Shown here piece by piece: positions 23,379 through 31,220 of a stretch of 56,059 nt of DNA (within the stretch, counting starts at the first letter, position 1; each line of letters starts with the position of its first letter). A program made the translations under genes and the position numbers. Origin of the DNA: Micromonospora sonchi. GTDB lineage: Bacteria > Actinomycetota > Actinomycetes > Mycobacteriales > Micromonosporaceae. The stretch is taken from positions 1 through 56,059 of the forward strand of contig NZ_BMNB01000038.1 in NCBI RefSeq assembly GCF_014646235.1, given 5' to 3'. The notes beneath the pieces were generated by a model. That model was not told the DNA's origin. It saw nothing but the letters and a program-made list of their open reading frames with translations, and did no database searches.

Positions 23379-25408
23379 AACGGGTTCGCGGCGTACCGGC
23401 GCAGCCGTCGGCGCCGGACGGGCCAACGCCGAAGCGACTCCCGCCCGGCGGCCAGCGCGGCGGGCCACCGTGGATGGGCGCGGGGATGCCCGCGGAACGT
23501 TCCATGAACTTCGGGCCAACCGCCCGCCGGCTGCTGAACCGGCTACGCCCGCAACGTCTGCACGTGGGTGCGGTCATCGGGCTCGCGGTGGTCAGCGTCG
23601 GGCTCACCGTGATCGGGCCCAAGGTGCTCGGGCACGCCACCGACCTGATCTTCACCGGGGTGATCGGCCAACAGCTCCCACCGGGCACCAGCGCCGACGA
23701 GGCGGTCGCGGCGGCCCGGGCGGCCGGCAACGACAACTTCGCCGACATGCTCGCCCGGATGGACGTGGTGCCCGGGGCCGGGATCGACTTCTCCGCCCTG
23801 GGTCGGGTGCTGCTGCTGGCGCTGGGCCTCTACCTGGCGGCCAGCCTGCTGATGTGGTGGCAGGGCTGGCTGCTCACCGGGGTGGTCCAGCGGACCGTGC
23901 TCAAACTGCGCGCGGACGTGGAGGAGAAGCTGCACCGGCTACCGCTGTCCTACTTCGACCGGCAGCCGCGCGGTGAGCTGCTCAGCCGGGTCACCAACGA
24001 CATCGACAACATCTCGCAGAGCCTCCAGCAGACCCTGAGCCAACTGCTCACCTCGCTGCTCACCGTGGTCGGTGTGCTCGGCATGATGTTCTGGATCTCG
24101 CCGCTGCTCGCCGTGGTCGCGTTGGTCGCGGTGCCGCTGTCGGTCGTGGTGGCCGGGCAGATCGCCAAGCGGTCGCAGCGGAAGTTCATCGCGCAGTGGA
24201 CCCACACCGGGGAGCTGAACGCGCAGATCGAGGAGGCGTTCACCGGCCACGACCTGATCAAGGTCTTCGGCCGGCGGCGCGAGGTGGAGGCGGCCTTCCA
24301 CGCCAAGAACGAGCAGTTGTTCCAGGCCAGCTTCGGTGCCCAGTTCATCTCCGGGATCATCATGCCGGCGATGCTCTTCATCGGGAACCTCAGCTACGTG
24401 GCGATCGCCGTGGTCGGCGGGCTGCGGATCGCCTCCGGCGCGATGAGCCTCGGCGACGTGCAGGCGTTCATCCAGTACTCCCGTCAGTTCACCCAGCCGC
24501 TCACCCAGGTCGCTTCGATGGCCAACCTGCTCCAGTCCGGGGTGGCCTCGGCGGAGCGGGTCTTCGCGGTGCTGGACGCCGACGAGCAGATTCCGGACCC
24601 GGCCGCACCGGTGCGCGTGACCGACCCACACGGCCGGGTCGAATTCGAACACGTCTCGTTCCGGTACGCCCCGGACAAGCCGCTGATCGAGGACCTGTCC
24701 CTGGTGGCCGAGCCCGGTCACACCGTGGCCATCGTCGGGCCGACCGGCGCCGGCAAGACCACCCTGGTCAACCTGATCATGCGCTTCTACGAGCTGGACG
24801 CCGGCCGGATCACGCTCGACGGGGTGGACATCACCGCGCTGCGCCGCGACGACCTGCGCGGCCGAATCGGCATGGTGCTCCAGGACACCTGGCTGTTCGG
24901 TGGCACCATCCGCGACAACATCGCCTACGGCCGACCCGACGCGACCGAGGAGGAGATCCTCGCCGCCGCCCAGGCCACCTTCGTGGACCGGTTCGTACGC
25001 AGCCTGCCGGACGGCTACGACACCGTGATCGACGAGGAGGGCAGCAACGTCAGCGCCGGCGAGAAACAGCTCATCACCATCGCCCGGGCGTTCCTCGCCG
25101 AACCCGCACTGCTGATTCTCGACGAGGCGACCAGCTCGGTGGACACCCGTACCGAGGTACTGCTCCAGCGGGCGATGGCGGCGCTGCGATCGGAGCGGAC
25201 CAGCTTCGTCATCGCGCACCGGCTCTCCACCATCCGCGACGCCGACCTGATCCTGATGATGGAGCAGGGCCGCATCGTCGAGCAGGGCACCCACGAGCAG
25301 CTGCTCGCCGCGCACGGCCCGTATCACCGGCTCTACCAGTCCCAGTTCCGCCAGGCGGCCGGGGGCGACGACCCGGCGCCCGTTGCGGCGGCGTCCACCG
25401 CAGGCTGA
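23369..25408 (+). CDS. Heterodimeric ABC exporter, catalytically competent subunit
   Basis: The protein has 679 residues. A Pro/Gly-rich N-terminal tail of about 45 residues is followed by six transmembrane helices, with an extracellular insertion of about 50 residues between helices 1 and 2 (LPPGTSADEAVAAARAAG and following). The ATPase domain is at about 435-665. Walker A is GPTGAGKTT; Walker B carries the catalytic Glu (LLILDEATSSVD) and the H-loop histidine is intact (FVIAHRLST). The signature is degenerate (NVSAGEKQ), as expected for the consensus-site partner of the preceding gene. The ATG at 23369 lies in the second copy of the flanking direct repeat. A strong hairpin terminator lies about 120 nt downstream. 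Confidence 0.93.
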   Translation: MSEQRVRGVPAQPSAPDGPTPKRLPPGGQRGGPPWMGAGMPAERSMNFGPTARRLLNRLRPQRLHVGAVIGLAVVSVGLTVIGPKVLGHATDLIFTGVIGQQLPPGTSADEAVAAARAAGNDNFADMLARMDVVPGAGIDFSALGRVLLLALGLYLAASLLMWWQGWLLTGVVQRTVLKLRADVEEKLHRLPLSYFDRQPRGELLSRVTNDIDNISQSLQQTLSQLLTSLLTVVGVLGMMFWISPLLAVVALVAVPLSVVVAGQIAKRSQRKFIAQWTHTGELNAQIEEAFTGHDLIKVFGRRREVEAAFHAKNEQLFQASFGAQFISGIIMPAMLFIGNLSYVAIAVVGGLRIASGAMSLGDVQAFIQYSRQFTQPLTQVASMANLLQSGVASAERVFAVLDADEQIPDPAAPVRVTDPHGRVEFEHVSFRYAPDKPLIEDLSLVAEPGHTVAIVGPTGAGKTTLVNLIMRFYELDAGRITLDGVDITALRRDDLRGRIGMVLQDTWLFGGTIRDNIAYGRPDATEEEILAAAQATFVDRFVRSLPDGYDTVIDEEGSNVSAGEKQLITIARAFLAEPALLILDEATSSVDTRTEVLLQRAMAALRSERTSFVIAHRLSTIRDADLILMMEQGRIVEQGTHEQLLAAHGPYHRLYQSQFRQAAGGDDPAPVAAASTAG

Positions 25409-25420
25409 TCCGCACGTTGC

Positions 25421-25530
25421 CGGGAGCCCTGCCTTCCGGCGGGAGGCCCCGGGAGCCCTGCTTCCCCGGGGGAGGCCGGGAGCCTCGCCTTCCGGTGGAA
25501 GGCCCCGCGAGCCCTGCTTCCGGGGGAGGC
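25421..25530 (+). repeat. Four imperfect tandem repeats, ~24-30 bp each
   Basis: Units starting near 25421, 25450, 25477 and 25507 share GGGAGCC[CT][TC]GC-TTCC-GG-GGAGGC. They lie in the 3' untranslated region of the ABC operon, just before a 14-bp hairpin. Each unit contains a partial CCTTCCGG-GGAAGG type inverted repeat. No reading frame is supported. Confidence 0.7.
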
Positions 25531-25564
25531 CGGGCCGCTGACACGGGACCTGTCAGCGGCCCGG
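25530..25564 (+). terminator. Strong intrinsic-type terminator hairpin
   Basis: CCGGGCCGCTGACA (25530-25543) and TGTCAGCGGCCCGG (25551-25564) are perfectly complementary across 14 bp with a 7-nt loop. No U-tract follows, which is common in actinobacteria. It lies about 120 nt after the last ABC gene. Confidence 0.75.
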
Positions 25565-25888
25565 TGGCGGCCGCCGGCGTCAGGAACGGGGGACCCGACG
25601 CGGGCCGCGCGCCGACAACGGTACGCCGCCGCACCACCATCCCGCGACCACGACCCTCCGCTGATCGACTTCGATACCAGGTGGATCCGGTCACCGTCCG
25701 GCAAGGGCTGGCGAGCCCACGCAGGTCAGACGTCCAGGGTAATTCCGGGTGATGTCGGACACGCCCTCAGGGGAGATCCCGGACCGCACGCAACGTGTCA
25801 GGTCCGCGACCGGTAGGGGTGGACCCCGGCTTGGATTTCGGTGCTCGTCCCGGATCCGTCTGGGGTGCCGCCGACGCCAGGCTGAGCC
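25565..25888. other. Intergenic region without recognised gene
   Basis: This 324-nt stretch lies between the hairpin and the DUF998 start. Short frames exist on both strands but none has family similarity, a ribosome site and coding-like third positions together. It presumably contains the DUF998 promoter. No clear -10/-35 pair was found. Confidence 0.5.
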
Positions 25889-26554
25889 ATGCCTGGAATC
25901 CGGACCAGCGGAGGGCTCACCCTCGCCGGCATCACCTTGGCGGCGCTGCTCGCCATCGTCGGCCACGTGGCGGTGGAGGGGCTCGATCCGGTGAGTGTGA
26001 CCGTCAGCGACTACGCCGTCTCCGACTCCGGCGGAAGCATCCACGTGGCGATGTTGGTGATCGCCGCAGCCTCCGCCGTACTCATCCCGGCCCTGCGCCG
26101 GCTCGGCCCGCCCGACGGCCGACGGCACGCGGCCACCGCGCTGCTGGCGGTCTGGGCCGGCGGGCTGCTGGTGTCCGGGCTGGTGCCCACCAACCCGCCC
26201 GGTACGCCCATGGACACCGCGGCCTACGTGCACCGGTACGCCTCGGTGCTCGCCTTCCTGGCCCTGCCGATCGCCGGCTGGCTGCTCGCCATCCGCCTGC
26301 CCGCCCAGCCGCACGCCCGCCGCTGGCTACGCGCCCTGGCCCTGGCCAGCTTGCTGCTGGTGGCCGCCATGGCCTGGTCCGCCTACCCCGGCGACCGAGC
26401 CCTCTACGGACTCATCGAACGCGCCCTCATCCTCACCGAGATCACCCTCCTGACCCTCCTCGCCACCCTCCCCGCTCCCCGCTCCCCGCTCCCCGCGATC
26501 ATGCAGTTTTTGTCTCCGCAAAAGCCGCAAATCAACGCGAATCGGCGACCATAA
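25889..26554 (+). CDS. DUF998 family integral membrane protein
   Basis: A 221-aa protein with six predicted transmembrane helices. The N-terminal half has DPVSVTVSDYAVSDSGG, and the conserved LVPTNPPGTPMDTAAYVHRYAS lies near residue 94-115, matching the DUF998 family of uncharacterised actinobacterial membrane proteins. The C-terminal 25 residues after LPAPRSPLP are not hydrophobic. They are encoded by an inverted-repeat element (26496-26565) that also supplies the stop codon, so the ancestral protein probably ended earlier. Function unknown. Confidence 0.8.
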   Translation: MPGIRTSGGLTLAGITLAALLAIVGHVAVEGLDPVSVTVSDYAVSDSGGSIHVAMLVIAAASAVLIPALRRLGPPDGRRHAATALLAVWAGGLLVSGLVPTNPPGTPMDTAAYVHRYASVLAFLALPIAGWLLAIRLPAQPHARRWLRALALASLLLVAAMAWSAYPGDRALYGLIERALILTEITLLTLLATLPAPRSPLPAIMQFLSPQKPQINANRRP

Positions 26555-26565
26555 GTGCATGATCG
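26496..26565. repeat. GATCATG-type inverted-repeat element overlapping the DUF998 3' end
   Basis: CGATCATGCA (26496-26505) and TGCATGATCG (26556-26565) are perfect 10-bp arms; pairing continues imperfectly inward (GTTTTTGTC with GACCATAAG). The ends resemble those of the 65-bp palindrome at 41761-41825. It lies at the 3' end of the gene and provides its stop codon. Confidence 0.65.
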
Positions 26566-26577
26566 ACGAGGCGGTGA

Positions 26578-26650
26578 CGGTGGGGGTGGGGCGGGGTGGG
26601 GCGGTGAGGGTGGGGCGGTGAGGGTGGGGTGGGGCGGTGCGGGTGGGTGG
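26578..26650 (+). repeat. G-rich tandem tract, possible G-quadruplex
   Basis: A 73-nt run is built from GGTGGGG and GGCGGTGAG units, with many runs of three or more G on the plus strand, between the convergent DUF998 and lpdA genes. The repeats are about 14-16 bp long. G-quadruplex formation or a terminator role are possibilities only. Confidence 0.6.
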
Positions 26651-28057
26651 TTACTCGAGTTCGTGGAGCATGAGCTGGCGGGCGGCCTCGGTGACGGAGC
26701 CGGAGAGGCTGGGGTAGATGGTGATGGTCTGGGCCAGCTCGTTGACGGTGAGGTTGTTCTCCACGGCCATGGTGATGGGCAGGATCAGCTCGCTGGCCTT
26801 CGGGGCGACCACCACACCACCGATGACCTGGCCGCTGGCGGGGCGGCAGAAGAGCTTGACGAAGCCGTCGGCCACCTCGGCCATCTTCGCCCGGGCGTTG
26901 CCGGCCAGCGGCAGCATCACCTGCCGGGCGGGGACCTTGCCGGCGTCCATCTCGTCCTGGGAGACGCCCACGGTGGCCAGCTCCGGGTCGGTGAAGACGT
27001 TCGCCGCGACCGTCCGTAGCCGCAGCGGCCGGACCGCCTCGCCGAGCGCGTGCCACATGGCGATCCGGCCCTGCATGGCGGCGACGCTGGCCAGCGGCAG
27101 CACCCCGGTGCAGTCACCGGCGGCGTAGATGCCGGGCACGTTGGTACGGGAGACCCGGTCCACCGTGACGTAGCCGCCCCGGGCCAGCTCGACGCCGTAC
27201 TCGGCCAGCCCCAGCTCGGCCGTGTTGGGGATCGAGCCGACCGCGATCAGCGCGTGCGAGCCGTACACCTTGCGTCCGTCGGCGAGCTCGACCTCGACGC
27301 CGTCGGACGTGCGGCGGACGCCCTCGGCGCGGGAGTTGTTCAGGATGGTCATGCCCCGGGAGCGGAACACCCGCTCGATCGCCTGCGCGGCGTCGGCGTC
27401 CTCGTGCGGCATCACCCGGTCCCGGCTGGAGACCAGGGTCACCTCGATCCCCATCGCCAGGTAGGCGCTGGCGAACTCGGCACCGGTCACGCCGGAACCC
27501 ACCACGATCAGGTGCTCCGGCAGCTCGGGCAGGTCGTACACCTGCCGCCAGGTCAGGATGCGCTCACCGTCGGGCACCGCGGTGGGCAGCTGGCGCGGGG
27601 TCGCGCCGGTGGCGATCAGCACCGTCGAGGCGTCGATCGCGTACGCCGCCTCCTCGCCGCCGGGCGTGACGATCACGCGGTGGGTGTGACCGAGGGTGTC
27701 CTCGCCCATCCGGGCCTGGCCGGAGACGAAGGTGACGCCGGCCTTGAGCAGCTTGGCGTGGATGTCGGCGGACTGGGCCAGGGCGAGGCGCTTGACCCGC
27801 TCGTGGACCGCCCCGGCGTCGACGGTGACCGCGTCCAGCCCGTCGGAGTGCACGCCGAACACCTCGGTGTCGCGGTACCCGGTGACCACCTCTGAGCTGG
27901 CGATGAAGGTCTTTGACGGTACGCAGTCGGAGAGCACGCAGGCACCGCCGGCGCCGTCGGCCTCCACCACGGTGACGTCGGCGTCCAACTGGGCGGCGAC
28001 CAGTGCCGCCTCGTAGCCCGCCGGCCCCCCGCCGATGATCACGATCCGGCTCACCAC
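26651..28057 (-). CDS. lpdA: LpdA-like flavoprotein disulfide reductase family NAD(P)H:quinone reductase
   Basis: The protein has 468 residues. The FAD-binding RIVIIGGGPAGYEAALVAAQL is followed by GGACVLSDCVPSK, whose CxxxxC spacing matches the redox cysteines of dihydrolipoamide dehydrogenases. NAD-binding VVGSGVTGAEFASAY and the FAD motif IYAAGDCTG follow, then a dimerisation domain. The C-terminal His-Glu pair of true lipoamide dehydrogenases is missing (TIYPSLSGSVTEAARQL), as in M. tuberculosis LpdA (Rv3303c), a quinone reductase. I start at the GTG at 28057 (MVSRIVI), behind GAGGGG. The adjacent GGCT-like gene is also adjacent in M. tuberculosis. Confidence 0.9.
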   Translation of the reverse strand: MVSRIVIIGGGPAGYEAALVAAQLDADVTVVEADGAGGACVLSDCVPSKTFIASSEVVTGYRDTEVFGVHSDGLDAVTVDAGAVHERVKRLALAQSADIHAKLLKAGVTFVSGQARMGEDTLGHTHRVIVTPGGEEAAYAIDASTVLIATGATPRQLPTAVPDGERILTWRQVYDLPELPEHLIVVGSGVTGAEFASAYLAMGIEVTLVSSRDRVMPHEDADAAQAIERVFRSRGMTILNNSRAEGVRRTSDGVEVELADGRKVYGSHALIAVGSIPNTAELGLAEYGVELARGGYVTVDRVSRTNVPGIYAAGDCTGVLPLASVAAMQGRIAMWHALGEAVRPLRLRTVAANVFTDPELATVGVSQDEMDAGKVPARQVMLPLAGNARAKMAEVADGFVKLFCRPASGQVIGGVVVAPKASELILPITMAVENNLTVNELAQTITIYPSLSGSVTEAARQLMLHELE

Positions 28058-28160
28058 GACCGCCCCTCGTCCATGCTCACAGTGACTTTCTTCTCCCCGA
28101 CACGTGCGACACGCACCGCCGTATTCTCCCCCACGCACCAGCCGGGCTATCGTCATCGCC

Positions 28161-28616
28161 GTGCGTCATTACGCCGCCTACGGCTCGAACCTGGACCCCG
28201 CCCGGATGCGGGCATACTGCCCGCATTCGCCGATGGTGGGCATCGGCTGGCTGGAGGGATGGCGGCTCACCTTCGCCGGTGAGGACGTCATCGGCTGGGA
28301 GGGTGCGGTCAGCACCGTGGTCGAGTCGCCCGGCGACCGGGTGTTCGTCGCGCTCTACGACATCCACCCGTACGACGCGGCCCAGTTGGACGAGATCGAG
28401 GGTGTCACCTCCGGCACCTACCGGAAGCTGACGGTCCGCGTGTCGACGCTGGATGGCGACGTGACGGCCTGGGTCTACGTCTTCGACGGCTACGAGGGCG
28501 GGTTGCCCACCTCGTGGTACCTGTCGGAGATCGCGAACGCCGCCGAGAAGGCGGGCGCGCCGGACGACTACGTCCTCGAGCTGCGGTCCCGCCCCACCGG
28601 CACCGCGTCGGCGTAG
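28161..28616 (+). CDS. Gamma-glutamylcyclotransferase-like (AIG2/GGCT fold) protein
   Basis: A 151-aa protein beginning VRHYAAYGSNLDPARM, the YGSN substrate-binding loop of the GGCT/AIG2 superfamily. The conserved acid lies in AQLDEIEGVTSGTYRK (Glu near residue 77-79). Family enzymes release 5-oxoproline from gamma-glutamyl compounds, but many bacterial members are of unknown substrate. The start is the GTG at 28161; an upstream frame from 28104 is not conserved. It is divergent from lpdA and convergent with the SCO6745-like gene across a GC-rich stem-forming gap. M. tuberculosis Rv3304 next to lpdA is the likely counterpart. Confidence 0.87.
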   Translation: MRHYAAYGSNLDPARMRAYCPHSPMVGIGWLEGWRLTFAGEDVIGWEGAVSTVVESPGDRVFVALYDIHPYDAAQLDEIEGVTSGTYRKLTVRVSTLDGDVTAWVYVFDGYEGGLPTSWYLSEIANAAEKAGAPDDYVLELRSRPTGTASA

Positions 28617-28711
28617 CGCGTCTTCCACCCCCCCAGTCTGCTATCGGCCGCCCTCGGGCCGGGCCCCGGCCCCGGGAGCCCGGGTGCTTCATCCCCGTTT
28701 CGAGCGGTTCG
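28617..28711. terminator. Possible bidirectional terminator between convergent genes
   Basis: The 95-nt gap holds a dense G/C palindromic block (GGGCCGGGCCCCGGCCCCGG, followed by GAGCCCGGG) that can form several overlapping stems. The flanking genes converge here. No coding capacity is visible. Confidence 0.45.
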
Positions 28712-29449
28712 TCAGCCCTTCGGGTGCGCCTGCGCCACGGCCAGCAGTTCCACCAGCTCGGCGCCCTCGTCGGGACCGAGCACCACGAACGCGGGCGCGA
28801 CGAGCCGATCGGTCACCGCCTCGGCCCACAACCGGCGCCGGACCAGCGGTCCGACCGGTGGGTACGGCGGTGGCCACCCGCAGGCGACCGCGCCGCTCTC
28901 GCCCTCCGGGCCGGTCAGCACCGCCTCCAGCGGACTCATTCCGCTGGCCCGCACGGCGACCAGGTGGGCGCCGGTGAAATGCTCCCGGAGCAGGCGCAGC
29001 CCGGCGGCGGCCCGAGCACCCGGGTGCTGCGCGAGCGGCGGCATGGCCCGCCACGCCGCGAACAGCGGCATCCCACTGGCGTCGGCTGCCGCGACCGCCC
29101 GTTCGACCAGCGTGGCGAACCGGTCGACGCCGGGCAGTGCGGACAGGTTCTCGTCGCCCCAGCGGCAGCACTCGGCCAGGCTAGCGGTGGCGACCTCGCC
29201 GGGCCGCACGGTGCGCACGGCGGCGTCCCAGCCGTCGGCGACCGCGTCGGGGGCGATGAAGCCGAGCGCGGCGGCCACCGTCTCGGCTCGGACGTCGCCC
29301 AGCGCCCCGGCCCGGCCGGTGATGTAGAACGCCCAGCCCGAGATGCCGAGCACCCGGGCCCGGCTCAGGGTGATGGGACACCGGTTGTAGGCCTCCCCGA
29401 GCGCCAGCACCGCCGGTTTGCAGGCCGCGGCCACCTGTTCCGGGGTCAT
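28712..29449 (-). CDS. SCO6745-family (SalK-like) protein
   Basis: A 245-aa predominantly helical protein. The N-terminal block EAYNRCPITLSRARVLGISGWAFYITGRAGALGDVRAE and AALGFIAPDAVADGWDAA match the SCO6745/SalK-like family, which is widespread in actinobacteria and of unknown biochemical role. The middle region has ECCRWGDENL and MPLFAAWRAMP. The ATG at 29449 fits the family N-terminus. It is the last gene of a minus-strand group with the coiled-coil protein and the MBL hydrolase, with an 86-nt gap to the former. No cofactor motif is evident. Confidence 0.82.
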   Translation of the reverse strand: MTPEQVAAACKPAVLALGEAYNRCPITLSRARVLGISGWAFYITGRAGALGDVRAETVAAALGFIAPDAVADGWDAAVRTVRPGEVATASLAECCRWGDENLSALPGVDRFATLVERAVAAADASGMPLFAAWRAMPPLAQHPGARAAAGLRLLREHFTGAHLVAVRASGMSPLEAVLTGPEGESGAVACGWPPPYPPVGPLVRRRLWAEAVTDRLVAPAFVVLGPDEGAELVELLAVAQAHPKG

Positions 29450-29535
29450 CCCGCTCCGCCCGAACGCCCGCCCGCACGGGATTCGTCCACCACACCGTCC
29501 ATGAGCGATCCGGCCGTAGGTCCGTCCACGAGAAA

Positions 29536-30468
29536 TCAGTCTGCCGCCCCGTCGCCGCCGCCGGCATCCCCCTCCTCGGCCATCAACGCCTCCATCGCGG
29601 CCTCGACCTCACCGGTACGGCGCCGGGCGGCACTGGCGGCGCGCTCAGCGGCCCGGCGGGCCAACCGCGCCCGGCTCAGTTCCTGCTCGGCGATGGCTCG
29701 GCGGCGCTCCAGCTCGGCCAGTTCCGTCTCGACGGCGTCCAGGGCGGCACCCCCGTCCCGCTCGGTCGCCGCCGCGCCGGCCAACTCCGCCTCGGCCCGT
29801 TCCTGATCGGTACGCGCCCGCGTCAGCTCCTTCTCCAGTGCCGTACGGCGGCGGGCCAGTTCCGCCCGGGCGGCCCGCCGCGCCTGCTCGGCCCGCAACG
29901 CGCCCCGGTCCGGCCGGCGTTCGCGGGGCGGGGCGGCTGGCGGCTCCTCGCCGCCGGTCACCAGGCGCAGCTGTGGCCTGGGCACCTCGCCGAACCCGGC
30001 GTAGTGCACGGACCGCAGCAGCCGGCCAGCGCGTACCTGCTCGGCCACCTCCGCGTCGGAGAGCGCGGCGTTCAGGGTCGACTCGACCTCGCCCAGCGGC
30101 AGCCTTCCGCCCGGGGGCGCCCCCTCGACCCCGGCGGCGAGCCGGCGTACCTCGGCGACGAGCGCGCCGACCACGGCCCGCCGCTGCGCCGACAGTTCCC
30201 GCAGGCGCGGGCCGCGCAGTTCGCGTTGGGCGTCGCGCAGGGCGTCGGCCAGCTGCACCAGGTCGGCCAGCAACTCGGGGCGCTCGATGGCCAACAGGTT
30301 GACCAGCCAGGCGGCCACCGTGGGCCGGCGCAACCGGGCGATCTGCCGGGCGGACGCCGGATCGCCGGCGTGACGCGCCTCGGCGGCGGCGGCGTCCCGC
30401 ACGGCGACGAACCGGTCCGGCGGCGTTCGGTAGAGCCGCTCAACGAGTTCGCGCGGGGGGCCGGGCAT
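29536..30468 (-). CDS. Conserved hypothetical coiled-coil protein
   Basis: The protein has 310 residues. The N-terminal part (1-170) contains RFVAVRDAAAAEARHAGD and RLRRPTVAAWLVNLLAIERPE, a pattern I recognise from an uncharacterised actinobacterial family. Residues about 195-300 are a long Arg/Ala/Glu-rich coiled coil (RAEQARRAARAELARRRTAL and so on). It ends in a Gly/Asp-rich tail. The ATG at 30468 lies 4 nt after the MBL-fold gene stop; longer upstream frames only read through that gene out of frame. Structural or scaffolding roles are possible, but no function can be assigned. Confidence 0.75.
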   Translation of the reverse strand: MPGPPRELVERLYRTPPDRFVAVRDAAAAEARHAGDPASARQIARLRRPTVAAWLVNLLAIERPELLADLVQLADALRDAQRELRGPRLRELSAQRRAVVGALVAEVRRLAAGVEGAPPGGRLPLGEVESTLNAALSDAEVAEQVRAGRLLRSVHYAGFGEVPRPQLRLVTGGEEPPAAPPRERRPDRGALRAEQARRAARAELARRRTALEKELTRARTDQERAEAELAGAAATERDGGAALDAVETELAELERRRAIAEQELSRARLARRAAERAASAARRRTGEVEAAMEALMAEEGDAGGGDGAAD

Positions 30469-30472
30469 CGGT

Positions 30473-31105
30473 TCAGCCGTCGATCCGGCTGCCCGGCTCC
30501 AGCCGTTGGTACTCGCTGCCGGACAGGGCGGTGTACTGCCGGTCGAGCACCGCGTACCCGTTGTCGTTGAGCAACGCGTCGTGCAGGGCGAAGACCCGGC
30601 GCGGGGACACCGCGCGGATGAAGTCGACCACCTCGGAGAACTTCGACCAGGGTGCATGGATCGGCGCAAAGAGGGTGTCGACCTGGACGTCGTCGGGGAC
30701 GAAAAGGGCGTCGCCGGGGTGGTAGACGGTCTCGTTGATCAGGTAACCGAGGTTGGCCACCACCGGGATGTCGGGGTGGATCACGGCGTGCCGGCCGCCG
30801 TAGGCGCGTACCGGGACGCCCGCGGCGGTGAACGACTCCCCGGGCACGACCGGACGCAGCATCTCGGCCGCGTCCCCGAGGGTGTCGGCGAGCGCGGCCG
30901 GGGCGTGGATGACGAACGGACGCCGCGCCAACTGCTGGTTGACCGCCTCCACGTCGACGTGGTCGGGGTGCTCGTGGGTGATCAGCACCGCGTCGGCCCC
31001 GTCCAGCGCCACCGCCGGTTCGCTGAACATCCCCGGATCGATGACCAGCACTCCCCCGTCGTGCTCGACCCGTAGGCACGAGTGGGCGTACTTGGTGAGC
31101 CGCAT
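30473..31105 (-). CDS. Metallo-beta-lactamase-fold hydrolase (UlaG-like)
   Basis: The protein has 210 residues. The N-terminal MRLTKYAHSCLRVEHDGG is followed by DPGMF and the metal-binding motif THEHPDHVD (HxHxDH) at about residues 45-53. Further ligands lie in GGRHAVIH and the late HPGDAL and FALHD motifs. This is the UlaG/COG2220-like branch of the MBL fold, with hydrolase activity on an unknown phosphoester or lactone. I use the ATG at 31105, because GGAGG precedes it within the upstream ATG-initiated extension. It heads the minus-strand group with the coiled-coil gene. Confidence 0.87.
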   Translation of the reverse strand: MRLTKYAHSCLRVEHDGGVLVIDPGMFSEPAVALDGADAVLITHEHPDHVDVEAVNQQLARRPFVIHAPAALADTLGDAAEMLRPVVPGESFTAAGVPVRAYGGRHAVIHPDIPVVANLGYLINETVYHPGDALFVPDDVQVDTLFAPIHAPWSKFSEVVDFIRAVSPRRVFALHDALLNDNGYAVLDRQYTALSGSEYQRLEPGSRIDG

Positions 31106-31220
31106 CGTGATGCCTCCCATATCGAATCGTGACGTCCTGAGCGCAGTCTGCCGGAACCCGTGAGGTGGCGCGGGCCGTCCGAGCTATCACCAATGCGGGA
31201 AGGGTGAAAGGGGAACGGGG

